From NCBI GenBank assembly GCA_002255925.1, contig NKIH01000004.1, forward strand, positions 310,001 through 374,000: a stretch of DNA of 64,000 bases, given 5' to 3'. The notes beneath the pieces are model-generated. The model worked only from the letters and a program-made list of their open reading frames with translations. It made no database searches and was not told the origin of the DNA. The position numbers were made by a program, and so were the translations under genes. This DNA comes from Burkholderiales bacterium PBB6. GTDB lineage: Bacteria; Pseudomonadota; Gammaproteobacteria; Burkholderiales; Burkholderiaceae_C. The stretch's first letter is position 1. Each line of letters starts with the position of its first letter. This document shows positions 17,908 to 28,733 of this stretch, in pieces.

Positions 17908-19122
17908 ATGAACCCCGACGCATCGACCATCTGGCGAGGCCCCCGCTGGCTGTTGGCGGCCTTGCTGGCCTGCCTCGGCATGCTGGGTCCGTTCTCGATT
18001 GATACCTACCTGCCGGCGTTTTCCGGCATTGCCCAGGCGCTGCACGCCACGCCGGTGGAGATGCAGCAAACGCTGTCGGCCTACCTGCTCGGCTTTGCGG
18101 TGATGAACCTGTTCCACGGTGCGCTGGCCGACAGCTTCGGCCGCAAGCCGGTGGTGCTGGCCGGTGTGGCGCTGTTCACGCTGGCCTCGGTGGGCTGCGC
18201 CCTCAGCCAGTCGATCGGCGCGCTGGTGTTCTTCCGGGCGGTGCAGGGCATGTCAGCCGGGGCTGGCGTGGTGGTGTCACGCGCCATCATCCGCGACATG
18301 TTCCCGCCCGAGCAGGCGCAGAAGGTGATGTCGCAGGTCACGATCTACTTCGGCGTGGCCCCAGCCATCGCGCCGATGATCGGTGGCTTCCTGTTCGTGC
18401 ATGCCGACTGGCACTCGATCTTCTGGTTCCTGGCCATCGTCGGCTCCGTGCTGTGGCTGACGATGTGGCGCATGCTGCCCGAGTCCTTGCACCCCTCGCA
18501 GGTGCAGCCCTTCAACGCCCGCCACCTGCTGGCCGGCTACTGGCAGATGACCTCCAGCCCGCGCTTTCTGGCGCTGGCATTTGCATCGGGCATTCCGTTC
18601 AACGGGGTGTTTCTCTACGTGCTGTCGGCGCCGGTGTTCCTGGGTGAACACATGCACCTGGGCCCCACGCAGTTCTTCTGGTTCTTCATGCTCACCATCG
18701 TCGGCATCATGGGCGGTGCCTGGTGGTCGGGCCGGCTGGCGGGTCAGTTGCCGCCGCAGCGGCAAATCCGCCGGGGCTTCCGGGTGATGGTGACGGTGGC
18801 GCTGCTGAACGTGGCGCTGAACCTGCTGCTGCCGCCGAACCCGTTCTGGGCCTTGCCGCTGATCGCCTTCTTCGCCTTCGGCTGGGCCTTGATGGTGCCG
18901 GTGGTGACGCTGATGGTGCTGGATGAAGCCCCTGACCGGCGCGGCATGGCCTCGTCATTGCAGGCCTGCATCGGCAGCGTGGCCAACGCCTTCGTGGCGG
19001 GCGTCATCGCGCCGCTGGTGATGCACTCCACCGTGGCGCTGGCAGTGGCGTCGCTCTGCATGCTGAGCATCGGCTTGCTGTCCTGGCGCTGGGTCAAGCC
19101 GCAGATGGTCACCAGTTCCTGA
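17908..19122 (+). CDS. Bcr/CflA-type multidrug efflux MFS transporter
   Basis: A 404-residue inner-membrane protein with 12 predicted helices. GPFSIDTYLPAF near residue 25 and MQQTLSAYLLGFA are hallmarks of the Bcr/CflA subfamily (bicyclomycin, sulfonamide or chloramphenicol export). MFS motif A appears as GALADSFGRKPVVLAG after helix 2, and RAVQGMSAGAGVVVSRAIIRDMF is motif B/C-like. The true start is the ATG at 17908; open frame upstream of it is RNase P RNA and must not be counted. The natural substrate is unknown. Confidence 0.9.
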   Translation: MNPDASTIWRGPRWLLAALLACLGMLGPFSIDTYLPAFSGIAQALHATPVEMQQTLSAYLLGFAVMNLFHGALADSFGRKPVVLAGVALFTLASVGCALSQSIGALVFFRAVQGMSAGAGVVVSRAIIRDMFPPEQAQKVMSQVTIYFGVAPAIAPMIGGFLFVHADWHSIFWFLAIVGSVLWLTMWRMLPESLHPSQVQPFNARHLLAGYWQMTSSPRFLALAFASGIPFNGVFLYVLSAPVFLGEHMHLGPTQFFWFFMLTIVGIMGGAWWSGRLAGQLPPQRQIRRGFRVMVTVALLNVALNLLLPPNPFWALPLIAFFAFGWALMVPVVTLMVLDEAPDRRGMASSLQACIGSVANAFVAGVIAPLVMHSTVALAVASLCMLSIGLLSWRWVKPQMVTSS

Positions 19123-19135
19123 GTCGTGACTCAGG
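19118..19135. repeat. Perfect inverted repeat over the MFS stop codon
   Basis: CCTGAGTC-GT-GACTCAGG: 8-bp arms with a 2-nt spacer. The TGA stop lies inside the left arm. Without a T-run it is not an obvious terminator and it could equally be a protein-binding palindrome. Confidence 0.4.
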
Positions 19136-19242
19136 CTGAGCCGGCCTGATCGAGCAGCGGGCCACCAGCGGGCAACTCTCAAGCGCCGCAGCGGGCGGCC
19201 GATATCCATGGCGAACCCCCAAGACATCGCTGTGGAGCCCTC

Positions 19243-20307
19243 ATGACCCGCTCGTCCCCGTTTGCCCTCTGGCCCGTGCTGGCCGCCTTGAGCCTGGCGC
19301 TGCCCCTGGCGGTGCAGCCTGCGCATGCCAGCGGTGACGGCCATGGCGCACCGGAGCGCAAGCCGGCCGAGAAGGCAGCACCCAAGGAAGCCCCTGCCGC
19401 ACCTGCCGCCAGTGGTGACTCCATGGAAGTGCTGCGCCAGAAGCTGGCTGAACGGCTCGGCGCCACCAAATCGCCTGAGAACAAGAGCGGCGCCGTGATG
19501 CGCGTGCCCAACAAGGCCGAAGGCGGTGGTGGCAGTGGTGGCGGAAATGGCGGTGGTTCGGGCCACGGCGGTGCCCCCAAGGCGGCTGCTGCTGCCAAGC
19601 CCGCTGCCGTGCCTGAGCCCGGCCACAACCACGCTGCCCACTGGGCCTACGGCGGTGAAACCGGCCCCGAGAGCTGGGGCAAGATGAAGCCCGAATTCAA
19701 GACCTGCGCCATCGGCCAGCGTCAGAGCCCGATCGACATCCGCGGTGGCATCCAGGTGCAGCTGCCGGCTATCCAGTTCGACTATCACACCAGCGGTTTC
19801 AGCGTCATCGACAACGGCCACACGGTGCAGGTCAACCTGCCTGCCGGCAACGCGATCACGGTGAATGGCCGTCGTTATGACCTGCTGCAGTTCCACTTCC
19901 ACCGCCCGTCTGAAGAGCGTGTGAATGGCAAGCAGTTCGACATGGTCGCCCACCTCGTGCACAAGGACCCCGAAGGCCGCCTGGCCGTGGTGGCGGTGCT
20001 GCTGGAGCGCGGCAGTGCGCAAGGCGTGATCCAGGCGGTGTGGAATTCCTTGCCGCTGGAAAAGGGCGAAGAGCTGGCGTCGCCGGTGGCGATCGACCTC
20101 AACCAGCTGCTGCCCGAAGACAAGCGCTACTACACCTACATGGGCTCGCTCACCACGCCGCCCTGCAGCGAAGGGGTGCTGTGGCTGGTGATGAAGCAGC
20201 CGGTGCAGTTGTCGCTCGACCAGATCGGCATCTTCGCGCGGCTCTATCCGATGAACGCCCGTCCGATCCAGCCAAACTCCGGCCGCCTGATCAAGGACTC
20301 GAACTGA
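19243..20307 (+). CDS. Periplasmic alpha-class carbonic anhydrase with a low-complexity N-terminal extension
   Basis: Hydrates CO2 to bicarbonate. After a signal peptide (about residues 1-28, ending near QPAHA) there is a 100-residue Ala/Pro/Lys- and Gly-rich extension including [17 protein letters not shown], then the alpha-carbonic anhydrase domain from HWAYGGETGPESWG (near residue 128). Zinc ligands are His218 and His220 in LQFHFHRPSEE and His237 in VAHLVHKD; TTPPCSEGVLWLV and the QSPIDIRGG start are diagnostic. Total 354 residues, against about 245 for typical bacterial enzymes, the excess being the extension, which may act as a tether. No operon partners. Confidence 0.93.
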   Translation: MTRSSPFALWPVLAALSLALPLAVQPAHASGDGHGAPERKPAEKAAPKEAPAAPAASGDSMEVLRQKLAERLGATKSPENKSGAVMRVPNKAEGGGGSGGGNGGGSGHGGAPKAAAAAKPAAVPEPGHNHAAHWAYGGETGPESWGKMKPEFKTCAIGQRQSPIDIRGGIQVQLPAIQFDYHTSGFSVIDNGHTVQVNLPAGNAITVNGRRYDLLQFHFHRPSEERVNGKQFDMVAHLVHKDPEGRLAVVAVLLERGSAQGVIQAVWNSLPLEKGEELASPVAIDLNQLLPEDKRYYTYMGSLTTPPCSEGVLWLVMKQPVQLSLDQIGIFARLYPMNARPIQPNSGRLIKDSN

Positions 20308-20416
20308 TCTCATTTCGTGTCATCTGACTGACACTGCCGCGTCATCAGCAGCGGCGATCCTGCGCGATCCACCGGGCCACGAGCCCGGGAAGATTCACTC
20401 ACACGCAGGTTCATCC

Positions 20417-23305
<2,889 letters not shown>

Positions 23306-23313
23306 GATTCCCC

Positions 23314-23964
23314 ATGACCAAAACGACAAACAACATTATCAAGCGCAGCCTGGTGCTGTTGATGGCGGCCGCCGGCCTGTGTGGCCAGGCTCAGGCTGAC
23401 GTGGTGAACGGCAACTTCAGCGACGGCCTGAACGGCTGGTCGGTGCTGGGCAGTGCCAGCCTCAATGGCAACCAGCTCTGGCTGGACACGGTGGATCCGC
23501 TCGCGGTGGATGCCGGCAGCCTGGCTTCGGCCGCGGGCCTGTCGGGTGCATTGGCGCTCGACACGGCGGCGGGCGAGGCCTATGAGGGCTCGCTGCTGAC
23601 GCAGAGCTTCAGCACCCAGGCCGCGGGCCAATTGCGCTTCAGTTGGCAGTTCGGCACCCAGGAAGACGCTGGTGCCGATGCCGCCTTCCACGACTACGCC
23701 TTCGTGGTGGTGGACGGCAATCTGCACCGCCTGGCTTCGGTGGCCGATGGCAACACCGGCTGGCAGAGCTTCAACCTGGCACTTGGCGCGGGACAGCACC
23801 GGGTGAGCTTCGGTGTGGTTGACCTGGGTGACTTCACCGCTGATTCGCGCGTAGGCTTGTCCAGCGTGCAGATCTCGCCGGTGCCGGAACCTTCGTCGAT
23901 CGCGCTGATGCTGGCGGGCCTGGGCGCGCTGGGCTGGCGCGGTCGTCGCAACCGTCGCGCTTGA
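23314..23964 (+). CDS. PEP-CTERM sorting-domain protein
   Basis: A 216-residue exported protein. N-terminus: signal peptide (about residues 1-28, ending LCGQAQA). Middle: beta-sandwich-like region starting VVNGNFSDGLNGWSV, seen in many NF-type exported PEP-CTERM proteins. C-terminus: VPEPSSIALMLAGLGALGW followed by RGRRNRR, the PEP motif, membrane span and basic tail recognised by exosortase for surface processing. A GTG four codons upstream overlaps the nuclease stop; the ATG at 23314 is preferred because it gives a normal signal peptide. Tight coupling with the nuclease suggests a shared extracellular or exopolysaccharide-associated role. Confidence 0.85.
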   Translation: MTKTTNNIIKRSLVLLMAAAGLCGQAQADVVNGNFSDGLNGWSVLGSASLNGNQLWLDTVDPLAVDAGSLASAAGLSGALALDTAAGEAYEGSLLTQSFSTQAAGQLRFSWQFGTQEDAGADAAFHDYAFVVVDGNLHRLASVADGNTGWQSFNLALGAGQHRVSFGVVDLGDFTADSRVGLSSVQISPVPEPSSIALMLAGLGALGWRGRRNRRA

Positions 23965-23968
23965 GGTT

Positions 23969-24000
23969 GTCATGCCGCTTCATCACTGACGCGGCATGAC
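23969..24000. repeat. Perfect 10-bp inverted repeat just after the PEP-CTERM gene
   Basis: GTCATGCCGC (23969-23978) and GCGGCATGAC (23991-24000) with a 12-nt loop, starting 4 bp past the stop codon. It precedes the real terminator and may add a 3' protective hairpin to the mRNA. Confidence 0.6.
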
Positions 24001-24007
24001 CACATCC

Positions 24008-24040
24008 AAGGCCGGGTACCCACCCGGCCTTTCTGCTTTT
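24008..24040 (+). terminator. Rho-independent terminator for the nuclease/PEP-CTERM unit
   Basis: AAGGCCGGGT-ACCC-ACCCGGCCTT is a perfect 10-bp hairpin followed by T-rich TTCTGCTTTT on the plus strand. The minus-strand side is not followed by T, so the convergent gene (ending at 24041) has no clear terminator of its own. Confidence 0.88.
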
Positions 24041-25915
24041 TCAGCGGCTGTGCGAGGTGAGCGTGGCCAGCGGCACGGCCGTGGCCACACCCGGCGTGGC
24101 GCGGCGCTTGCTGCCGGCTGAGAGGATGGGCGCGGCACGTTCGCCGTCACCACTGCGGCGCATCGCCACACCCACCGCCAAGATGTCGATCACCAGCAGG
24201 TGCAGGATGCGGCTGACCATGGGCACGTGGGTCGACACGTCTTCCTCGTGGTCGACGATCAGCACGGCATCGGCCTTGCGGGCCAGCGGCGACTGGCTGG
24301 CCGTGATGGCCACCACCTTGGCGCCGCGCTCATGCGCGCGCTCCACCACTTCCAGCAGCTCAGGCACCTTGCCGGAATTGCTGATGACCACCACCACGTC
24401 ACGTGCGCCCAGCACCGCGGCCGAGAGCACCTGCAGGCGCGGGTCGGTGCAGGCGGTGCACGAGATGCCGAAGCGCAGGAACTTGAATTGCGCGTCTTGC
24501 GCCACGGGGCCGTAATGGCCGGTGGCGTGGAACTCGATGCGGCTGGCGCTGTCGAGCAGGTTGATGGCGCGGTCGATGCTGTCGCGGTTGAGCTGGTCAC
24601 GCACCTGCAAAATCGCCGAGGCGGTATTGCCCAGCACCTTGGCGCCCAGCTCCACCATCGAGTCGTCGTCCGTCACCTGCGTGTGGCTGACCGGGATGGT
24701 GCCGGTCAGGCCCGAGGCCAGCCGCAGCTTGAAGTCAGACAGGCCTTCGCAGCCCAGCGTGCGGCAGAAACGAATCACCGTCGGCTGGCTCACTTCGGCC
24801 TGGCGGGCGATCTCGGCGATCGGGTCGTTCAATGCTGCGCGGGGGTGGGCCAGCACATGGGCGGCCACGCGGCGCTCAGCCGGCGAGAGCTGGTCCTGCA
24901 CCCGCCGGATCTGCTCCAGGATGGCGCTGGCCGGTGAGGTGTCCAGCGTGCGCAGTTGCGCTTCCAGAATGCCCGAGGCGCCGACAAACGTGGCGTCAGG
25001 CGCAGTGATCACGTAGGTCGGAATGGCGCTGACGTAGCCGCTGAAACGGCCCTTGTCTTCAAAGCGGGCGCGGAACGGTGAGCGGTCGAAATACTCGCCC
25101 AGGCGCGGCACGATGCCGCCACCGATGTACAGGCCGCCAAACGCACCCAGCGTCACCGCCAGGTTGCCGGCGGCGGTGCCCAGCAGGCCGCAGAACACGT
25201 CCAGCGTTTCCTTGCACAGCGGGTCGGTGCCGGCCAGGGCGCGTTGGGTGATTTCCGGCGCGGCCAGGCGTTCGGCCGGGCGGCCCGCGTGGTCAGCCAA
25301 TGCGCGGTACATCAGCTCGATGCCCGAGCCCGACAGCAAACGCTCGAACGACACGTGCGGGAACTGCTTCCAGGCATGGCGCAGGATGGCGACCTCGCGC
25401 TCGTCATGCGGCGCGAAGCTGGCGTGGCCACCTTCCGTGCCCAGGGCAATCCAGCCGTCGGCGGCTGGAATCAAACCTGACACACCCAGGCCGCTGCCGG
25501 CGCCCAGCAGGCCCACCACGCTCGGCTCACGCGGGGTGCCGCCGCCCACCTGGCGGCGCTGGTCTTGCCGCAGCTTGGGCAGCGCCATGGCGAGTGCGGT
25601 GAAGTCGTTCACCACCACCAGGGTGTCGAAGCCCAGGCGCTCGCGCATCTGCTCGATCGAGAACTGCCAGTGGTAGTTCGTCATCCGCACCTGGTCGCCT
25701 TCCACCGGATAGGCAATCGCGATGGCCGCGTGCTGGATCCAGGGTGAGGCGGGCAGGCCGGCCAGGTAGGCGGTGATGGCCGCGTGGAAATCAGCGTGCT
25801 CGGCGCAGCGCAGGGAGGCTGCGTGTTCAAAATGCCCCGGCCCGGTTTCCAGTGCGAAACGGGCATAGGTGCCGCCGATGTCGGCGATCAGGCGAGGGTG
25901 ATCGAAAGGGGTCAT
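24041..25915 (-). CDS. glk: Bifunctional glucokinase / RpiR-family transcriptional regulator
   Basis: A 624-residue fusion known from Burkholderiales. Residues about 1-330 are a ROK-independent bacterial glucokinase (phosphate loop LIADIGGTYARFALE, catalytic Asp in VVNDFTALAMALP, GTEGGHASFAP, GGLYIGGGIVPR). Residues about 345-420 are the RpiR helix-turn-helix (EIARQAEVSQPTVIRFCRTLG). Residues about 460-590 are a SIS sugar-phosphate isomerase-fold domain (VVVVISNSGKVPELLEVVERA) that should bind a phosphosugar. One chain thus makes glucose-6-phosphate and could sense it or a related phosphate. The ATG at 25915 fits the family; 43 further in-frame codons upstream do not. It is divergent from a second glucokinase gene. 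Confidence 0.93.
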   Translation of the reverse strand: MTPFDHPRLIADIGGTYARFALETGPGHFEHAASLRCAEHADFHAAITAYLAGLPASPWIQHAAIAIAYPVEGDQVRMTNYHWQFSIEQMRERLGFDTLVVVNDFTALAMALPKLRQDQRRQVGGGTPREPSVVGLLGAGSGLGVSGLIPAADGWIALGTEGGHASFAPHDEREVAILRHAWKQFPHVSFERLLSGSGIELMYRALADHAGRPAERLAAPEITQRALAGTDPLCKETLDVFCGLLGTAAGNLAVTLGAFGGLYIGGGIVPRLGEYFDRSPFRARFEDKGRFSGYVSAIPTYVITAPDATFVGASGILEAQLRTLDTSPASAILEQIRRVQDQLSPAERRVAAHVLAHPRAALNDPIAEIARQAEVSQPTVIRFCRTLGCEGLSDFKLRLASGLTGTIPVSHTQVTDDDSMVELGAKVLGNTASAILQVRDQLNRDSIDRAINLLDSASRIEFHATGHYGPVAQDAQFKFLRFGISCTACTDPRLQVLSAAVLGARDVVVVISNSGKVPELLEVVERAHERGAKVVAITASQSPLARKADAVLIVDHEEDVSTHVPMVSRILHLLVIDILAVGVAMRRSGDGERAAPILSAGSKRRATPGVATAVPLATLTSHSR

Positions 25916-26058
25916 CCGGAGCGGCTCGGGCAGAACAGTCGATGAACATGGCCCGACTCTTGCAAGTTGGGCGCCTGTGCAATTGTCACTCAGGCGGCGG
26001 GGGCTGGAGGGGCGGGCAGTGGTGGTCAGGCTACGGGTTGTCAACGATGACGTTGGCG

Positions 26059-26073
26059 CGTAACTTCACTACA
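26059..26073. promoter_or_regulatory. NGTA-N7-TACA box 1, upstream of the glucokinase-RpiR gene
   Basis: CGTAACTTCACTACA matches the palindromic pattern shared by five other sites in this locus; its reverse complement begins TGTAGT. It lies 144 bp upstream of the fusion gene start, suitable for autoregulation. Confidence 0.45.
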
Positions 26074-26236
26074 TTGACGCGCGGTGTACCCAATTTGTAC
26101 CCAGCCTGAAACCGGGTGTCGGCTAATATGACCCATAGCTGCAATTTCCGGGTTTTGAGAGGCAAATTGCGCGCTGCGCAGGCGATTTCTGCCGCCCTGC
26201 ATTCCGCAAATGCTGATCGGGAACCGGTTCTGGTTT

Positions 26237-26251
26237 TGTAGTTTTGATAAA
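26237..26251. promoter_or_regulatory. NGTA-N7-TACA box 2, upstream of the second glucokinase gene
   Basis: TGTAGTTTTGATAAA: left half perfect, right half TAAA instead of TACA. It lies 28 bp ahead of the ATG and 178 bp from box 1. Confidence 0.45.
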
Positions 26252-26278
26252 AAATTTCCAACATTGCACCTGGGTTGA

Positions 26279-27328
26279 ATGATCATGGGTGTGAACGAGA
26301 CGAATGTTTTGATGCAGCAAGCAGCGGCGCCCGGCGCGCAACCGGAATCCTGGAACGACGGCCCGTGGCTGGTCGCCGACATTGGCGGCACCAATGCCCG
26401 CATGGCCTGGGTGGGCGCCGAGGGCGCTGCCGTGTCGTGCGTGCGCACGCTGCCCGTGGCCGCCTACGCCACGCCGGCTGACGCCATCCAGGCCTACCTG
26501 GCCACGCTGGCCGCCGAGCAGGGCGCGGCCTGGCGCGCGCCGCGTCGCGCGGCGATTGCCGTGGCCACCGCCGTGGCGGGTGATGAAGTGGCGTTCACGA
26601 ACAGCCACTGGCGTTTCTCGCGCACCGGCCTGCAGGCGCAGCTCGGGCTGGACAGCCTGCAGGTGCTGAACGATTTTGAAGCCCTGGCCCTGTCGCTGCC
26701 GCGCCTGGGTGCGGGCCAGCTGCGCGCCCACGGCGCCCTGCCGCAAGCGGCCGGCACGCTGGCCGTGATCGGCCCGGGCACCGGCCTGGGTGTGGCGGGC
26801 GTTACGCAGACCCGCCACGGTTGGCTCGCCCTGCCGGGTGAGGGTGGCCATGCCACGCTGGCGCCGGCTGATGATTTCGAAAGCGAATTGCTGCGCCATG
26901 TGCGCGGCGAATTCCCGCATGTCTCGGCCGAGCGCTTGCTGTCGGGCATCGGCATGCCCACGCTGTACCGCGGTGTGGCGGGCGTGCTGGGTGTGGCGCC
27001 TGCTGAGCTCACCACCGAAGCCATCGTGCAGGCCGGCCTGGCCGGCACCGACGCCGCCTGCAGCCGCACGGTGGACCAGTTCTGCGCCTTGCTCGGCAGC
27101 TTTGCCGGCAGCGTGGCGCTGACCTTGGGTGCGCGTGGCGGTGTGTACATCGGCGGCGGCATCGTGCCGCGGCTGGGCGAGCGCTTCTTCACCTCGCAGT
27201 TCCGTGCGCGGTTCGAGGCCAAGGGCCGTTTCGAGCCCTACCTGGCGGCCATCCCCACGGCCCTGATCACCGACACGCTGGCGGCCCTGACGGGCGCGGC
27301 CCTGGCCATCGAACAGCGCGACGCCTGA
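26279..27328 (+). CDS. glk: Glucokinase (stand-alone)
   Basis: Phosphorylates glucose with ATP. The 349-residue protein has the glucokinase phosphate loop WLVADIGGTNARMAWVG (near residue 27), the catalytic Asp in VLNDFEALALSLP (near 140), the GPGTGLGVAG loop (near 163), LPGEGGHATLAP (near 184) and GGVYIGGGIVPRLGE (near 290). The first 20 residues are an extension without family match; starts at 26279, 26285 or later are possible and no good ribosome-binding site discriminates. It is a paralogue of the kinase half of the divergent fusion gene but lacks the regulator half. The MATE gene starts 4 bp after its stop. Confidence 0.92.
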   Translation: MIMGVNETNVLMQQAAAPGAQPESWNDGPWLVADIGGTNARMAWVGAEGAAVSCVRTLPVAAYATPADAIQAYLATLAAEQGAAWRAPRRAAIAVATAVAGDEVAFTNSHWRFSRTGLQAQLGLDSLQVLNDFEALALSLPRLGAGQLRAHGALPQAAGTLAVIGPGTGLGVAGVTQTRHGWLALPGEGGHATLAPADDFESELLRHVRGEFPHVSAERLLSGIGMPTLYRGVAGVLGVAPAELTTEAIVQAGLAGTDAACSRTVDQFCALLGSFAGSVALTLGARGGVYIGGGIVPRLGERFFTSQFRARFEAKGRFEPYLAAIPTALITDTLAALTGAALAIEQRDA

Positions 27329-27331
27329 CCG

Positions 27332-28732
27332 ATGGGTGTTTCGGCCTCCGCGGTGCCGGCAACGTCGGCGGCGCCCGCGGCCCGGCCTCGGCTGTTGCCG
27401 CTGGTCTGGCCGCTGTATCTTGAACTCTGGTTGGGCATCGGTGTCGGCATGATCGGCACCGGCATGGCCGCGCGGGTCTCCGACACCAGCGGCGCTGCCT
27501 TTGCGCTGGCCAGCCAGCTGGGCGCCACGCTCTTCGTGCTGTTCCGCATCATCGGTGCCGGCGCCAGCGTGGTGCTGACCCAGCGCCTGGGTGGCGGCCG
27601 CCGTGACCAGGCCGATGCCGTGGCGCGCGCCACCCTGGGCGCCAGCACCTGGATTGGCGGCATCGCCGGGCTGGGCGCCATGCTCTTTGCCGGGCCGCTG
27701 CTGCGCCTGCTGAACACCCCACCCGAAGTGCTGCCGCTGGCGATTCCGCTGCTGATGTGGCTGGGCCCCGTGCAGATGCTGGACGCGTGGAATGCCTCGA
27801 TGGCCAGCGTGATGCGCTCGCACCTGCATGCACGCGACACGCTGATGGTCATCGTTGCCATGCACCTGTCGCACCTGGCCTTGATGGTGCCGCTGATGGG
27901 TGGCGTGGGCGACTGGCCGGGTCTGGGCCTGCTGGGCTTTCCGCTGGCGCTGGGTGGCAGCCGCGTGCTGGGCTGCGCGCTGCATCTGTGGCTGTGGCGC
28001 TGGCGCCTGGGCCTGGTGCCACGCTGGTCAGACTGGTGGCGCCTGCCGCACACCGAGATGGTGGCGCTGCTGCACATCGGCCTGCCCGGCGCGGCCGAGA
28101 ACATCGCCTGGCGGCTTTGCTACATGGTCAGCGTGTCGGTGGCGGCCTCACTCGGCGCGGCGGCTCTGGCCACCCATGCCTACGTCACGCAGATCATGCA
28201 CGGCGTGCTGCTGTTCGGTGCGGCGTCCGGCGTGGCGGTGGAAATCGTGGTCGGCCATTTGATCGGCGCCGGCCACCTGCATGAAGCCAACCGGCTGGTG
28301 CGCAAGTCCTTGTTTGCCTGTCTGGGCGTGTCCACCGGGCTGGCGCTGCTGGTGGCTCTGGCCGGCCCGACGCTGGTGGGTCTGTTCACGAAAGACGCCG
28401 GCATCATCGCCACCGGCGCCTTGCTGCTGTGGATCACGGTGCTGATCGAGTCTGGCCGCACCTTCAACCTGGTGGTCATCAATGCGCTGCGCGCCACCGG
28501 TGACGCACGCTTTCCGGTGATGGCGGGCGCTGCCTCGATGGTGCTGGTGCTGGCCGGCGGCAGCTGGTGGTTCGGCTTGCACCTGGGCTGGGGGCTGGCC
28601 GGTTTGTGGGCTGCCTATGCAGCCGATGAATGGCTGCGCGGCCTGCTGATGTGGCGCCGCTGGACCACCCTGCGCTGGGTGCCGTTCGCCCGCGCCACCC
28701 GGCGGCATTTGCGGGCCACCCGGGCGAGCTGA
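27332..28732 (+). CDS. MATE-family efflux transporter
   Basis: A 466-residue membrane protein with 12 predicted helices in two similar halves (LFRIIGAGASVVLTQRLGGGRRDQA in the first; ASGVAVEIVVGHLIGAGHLHEANRLVRKS in the second, the repeated MATE loop). MATE proteins exchange Na+ or H+ for cationic drugs or metabolites. Its start lies 3 bp behind the glucokinase stop (TGACCGATG), so translation is probably coupled; a link with sugar metabolism, such as export of a glycosylated or toxic by-product, is only a guess. It is convergent with the amylase gene, with one base between the stop codons. Confidence 0.88.
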   Translation: MGVSASAVPATSAAPAARPRLLPLVWPLYLELWLGIGVGMIGTGMAARVSDTSGAAFALASQLGATLFVLFRIIGAGASVVLTQRLGGGRRDQADAVARATLGASTWIGGIAGLGAMLFAGPLLRLLNTPPEVLPLAIPLLMWLGPVQMLDAWNASMASVMRSHLHARDTLMVIVAMHLSHLALMVPLMGGVGDWPGLGLLGFPLALGGSRVLGCALHLWLWRWRLGLVPRWSDWWRLPHTEMVALLHIGLPGAAENIAWRLCYMVSVSVAASLGAAALATHAYVTQIMHGVLLFGAASGVAVEIVVGHLIGAGHLHEANRLVRKSLFACLGVSTGLALLVALAGPTLVGLFTKDAGIIATGALLLWITVLIESGRTFNLVVINALRATGDARFPVMAGAASMVLVLAGGSWWFGLHLGWGLAGLWAAYAADEWLRGLLMWRRWTTLRWVPFARATRRHLRATRAS

Positions 28733-28733
28733 A

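Larger units (their letters stand above)
25916..26278. promoter_or_regulatory. Divergent regulatory region between the two glucokinase genes
   Basis: A 363-bp gap without a gene. It contains two of the 15-bp boxes described at 26059-26073 and 26237-26251, a tandem 11-bp repeat (TGTACCCAATT at 26085-26095, TGTACCCAGCC at 26096-26106), and an AT-rich stretch at 26240-26262 just before the second glucokinase that probably includes its promoter. I see no clear -35/-10 pair. Confidence 0.6.
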
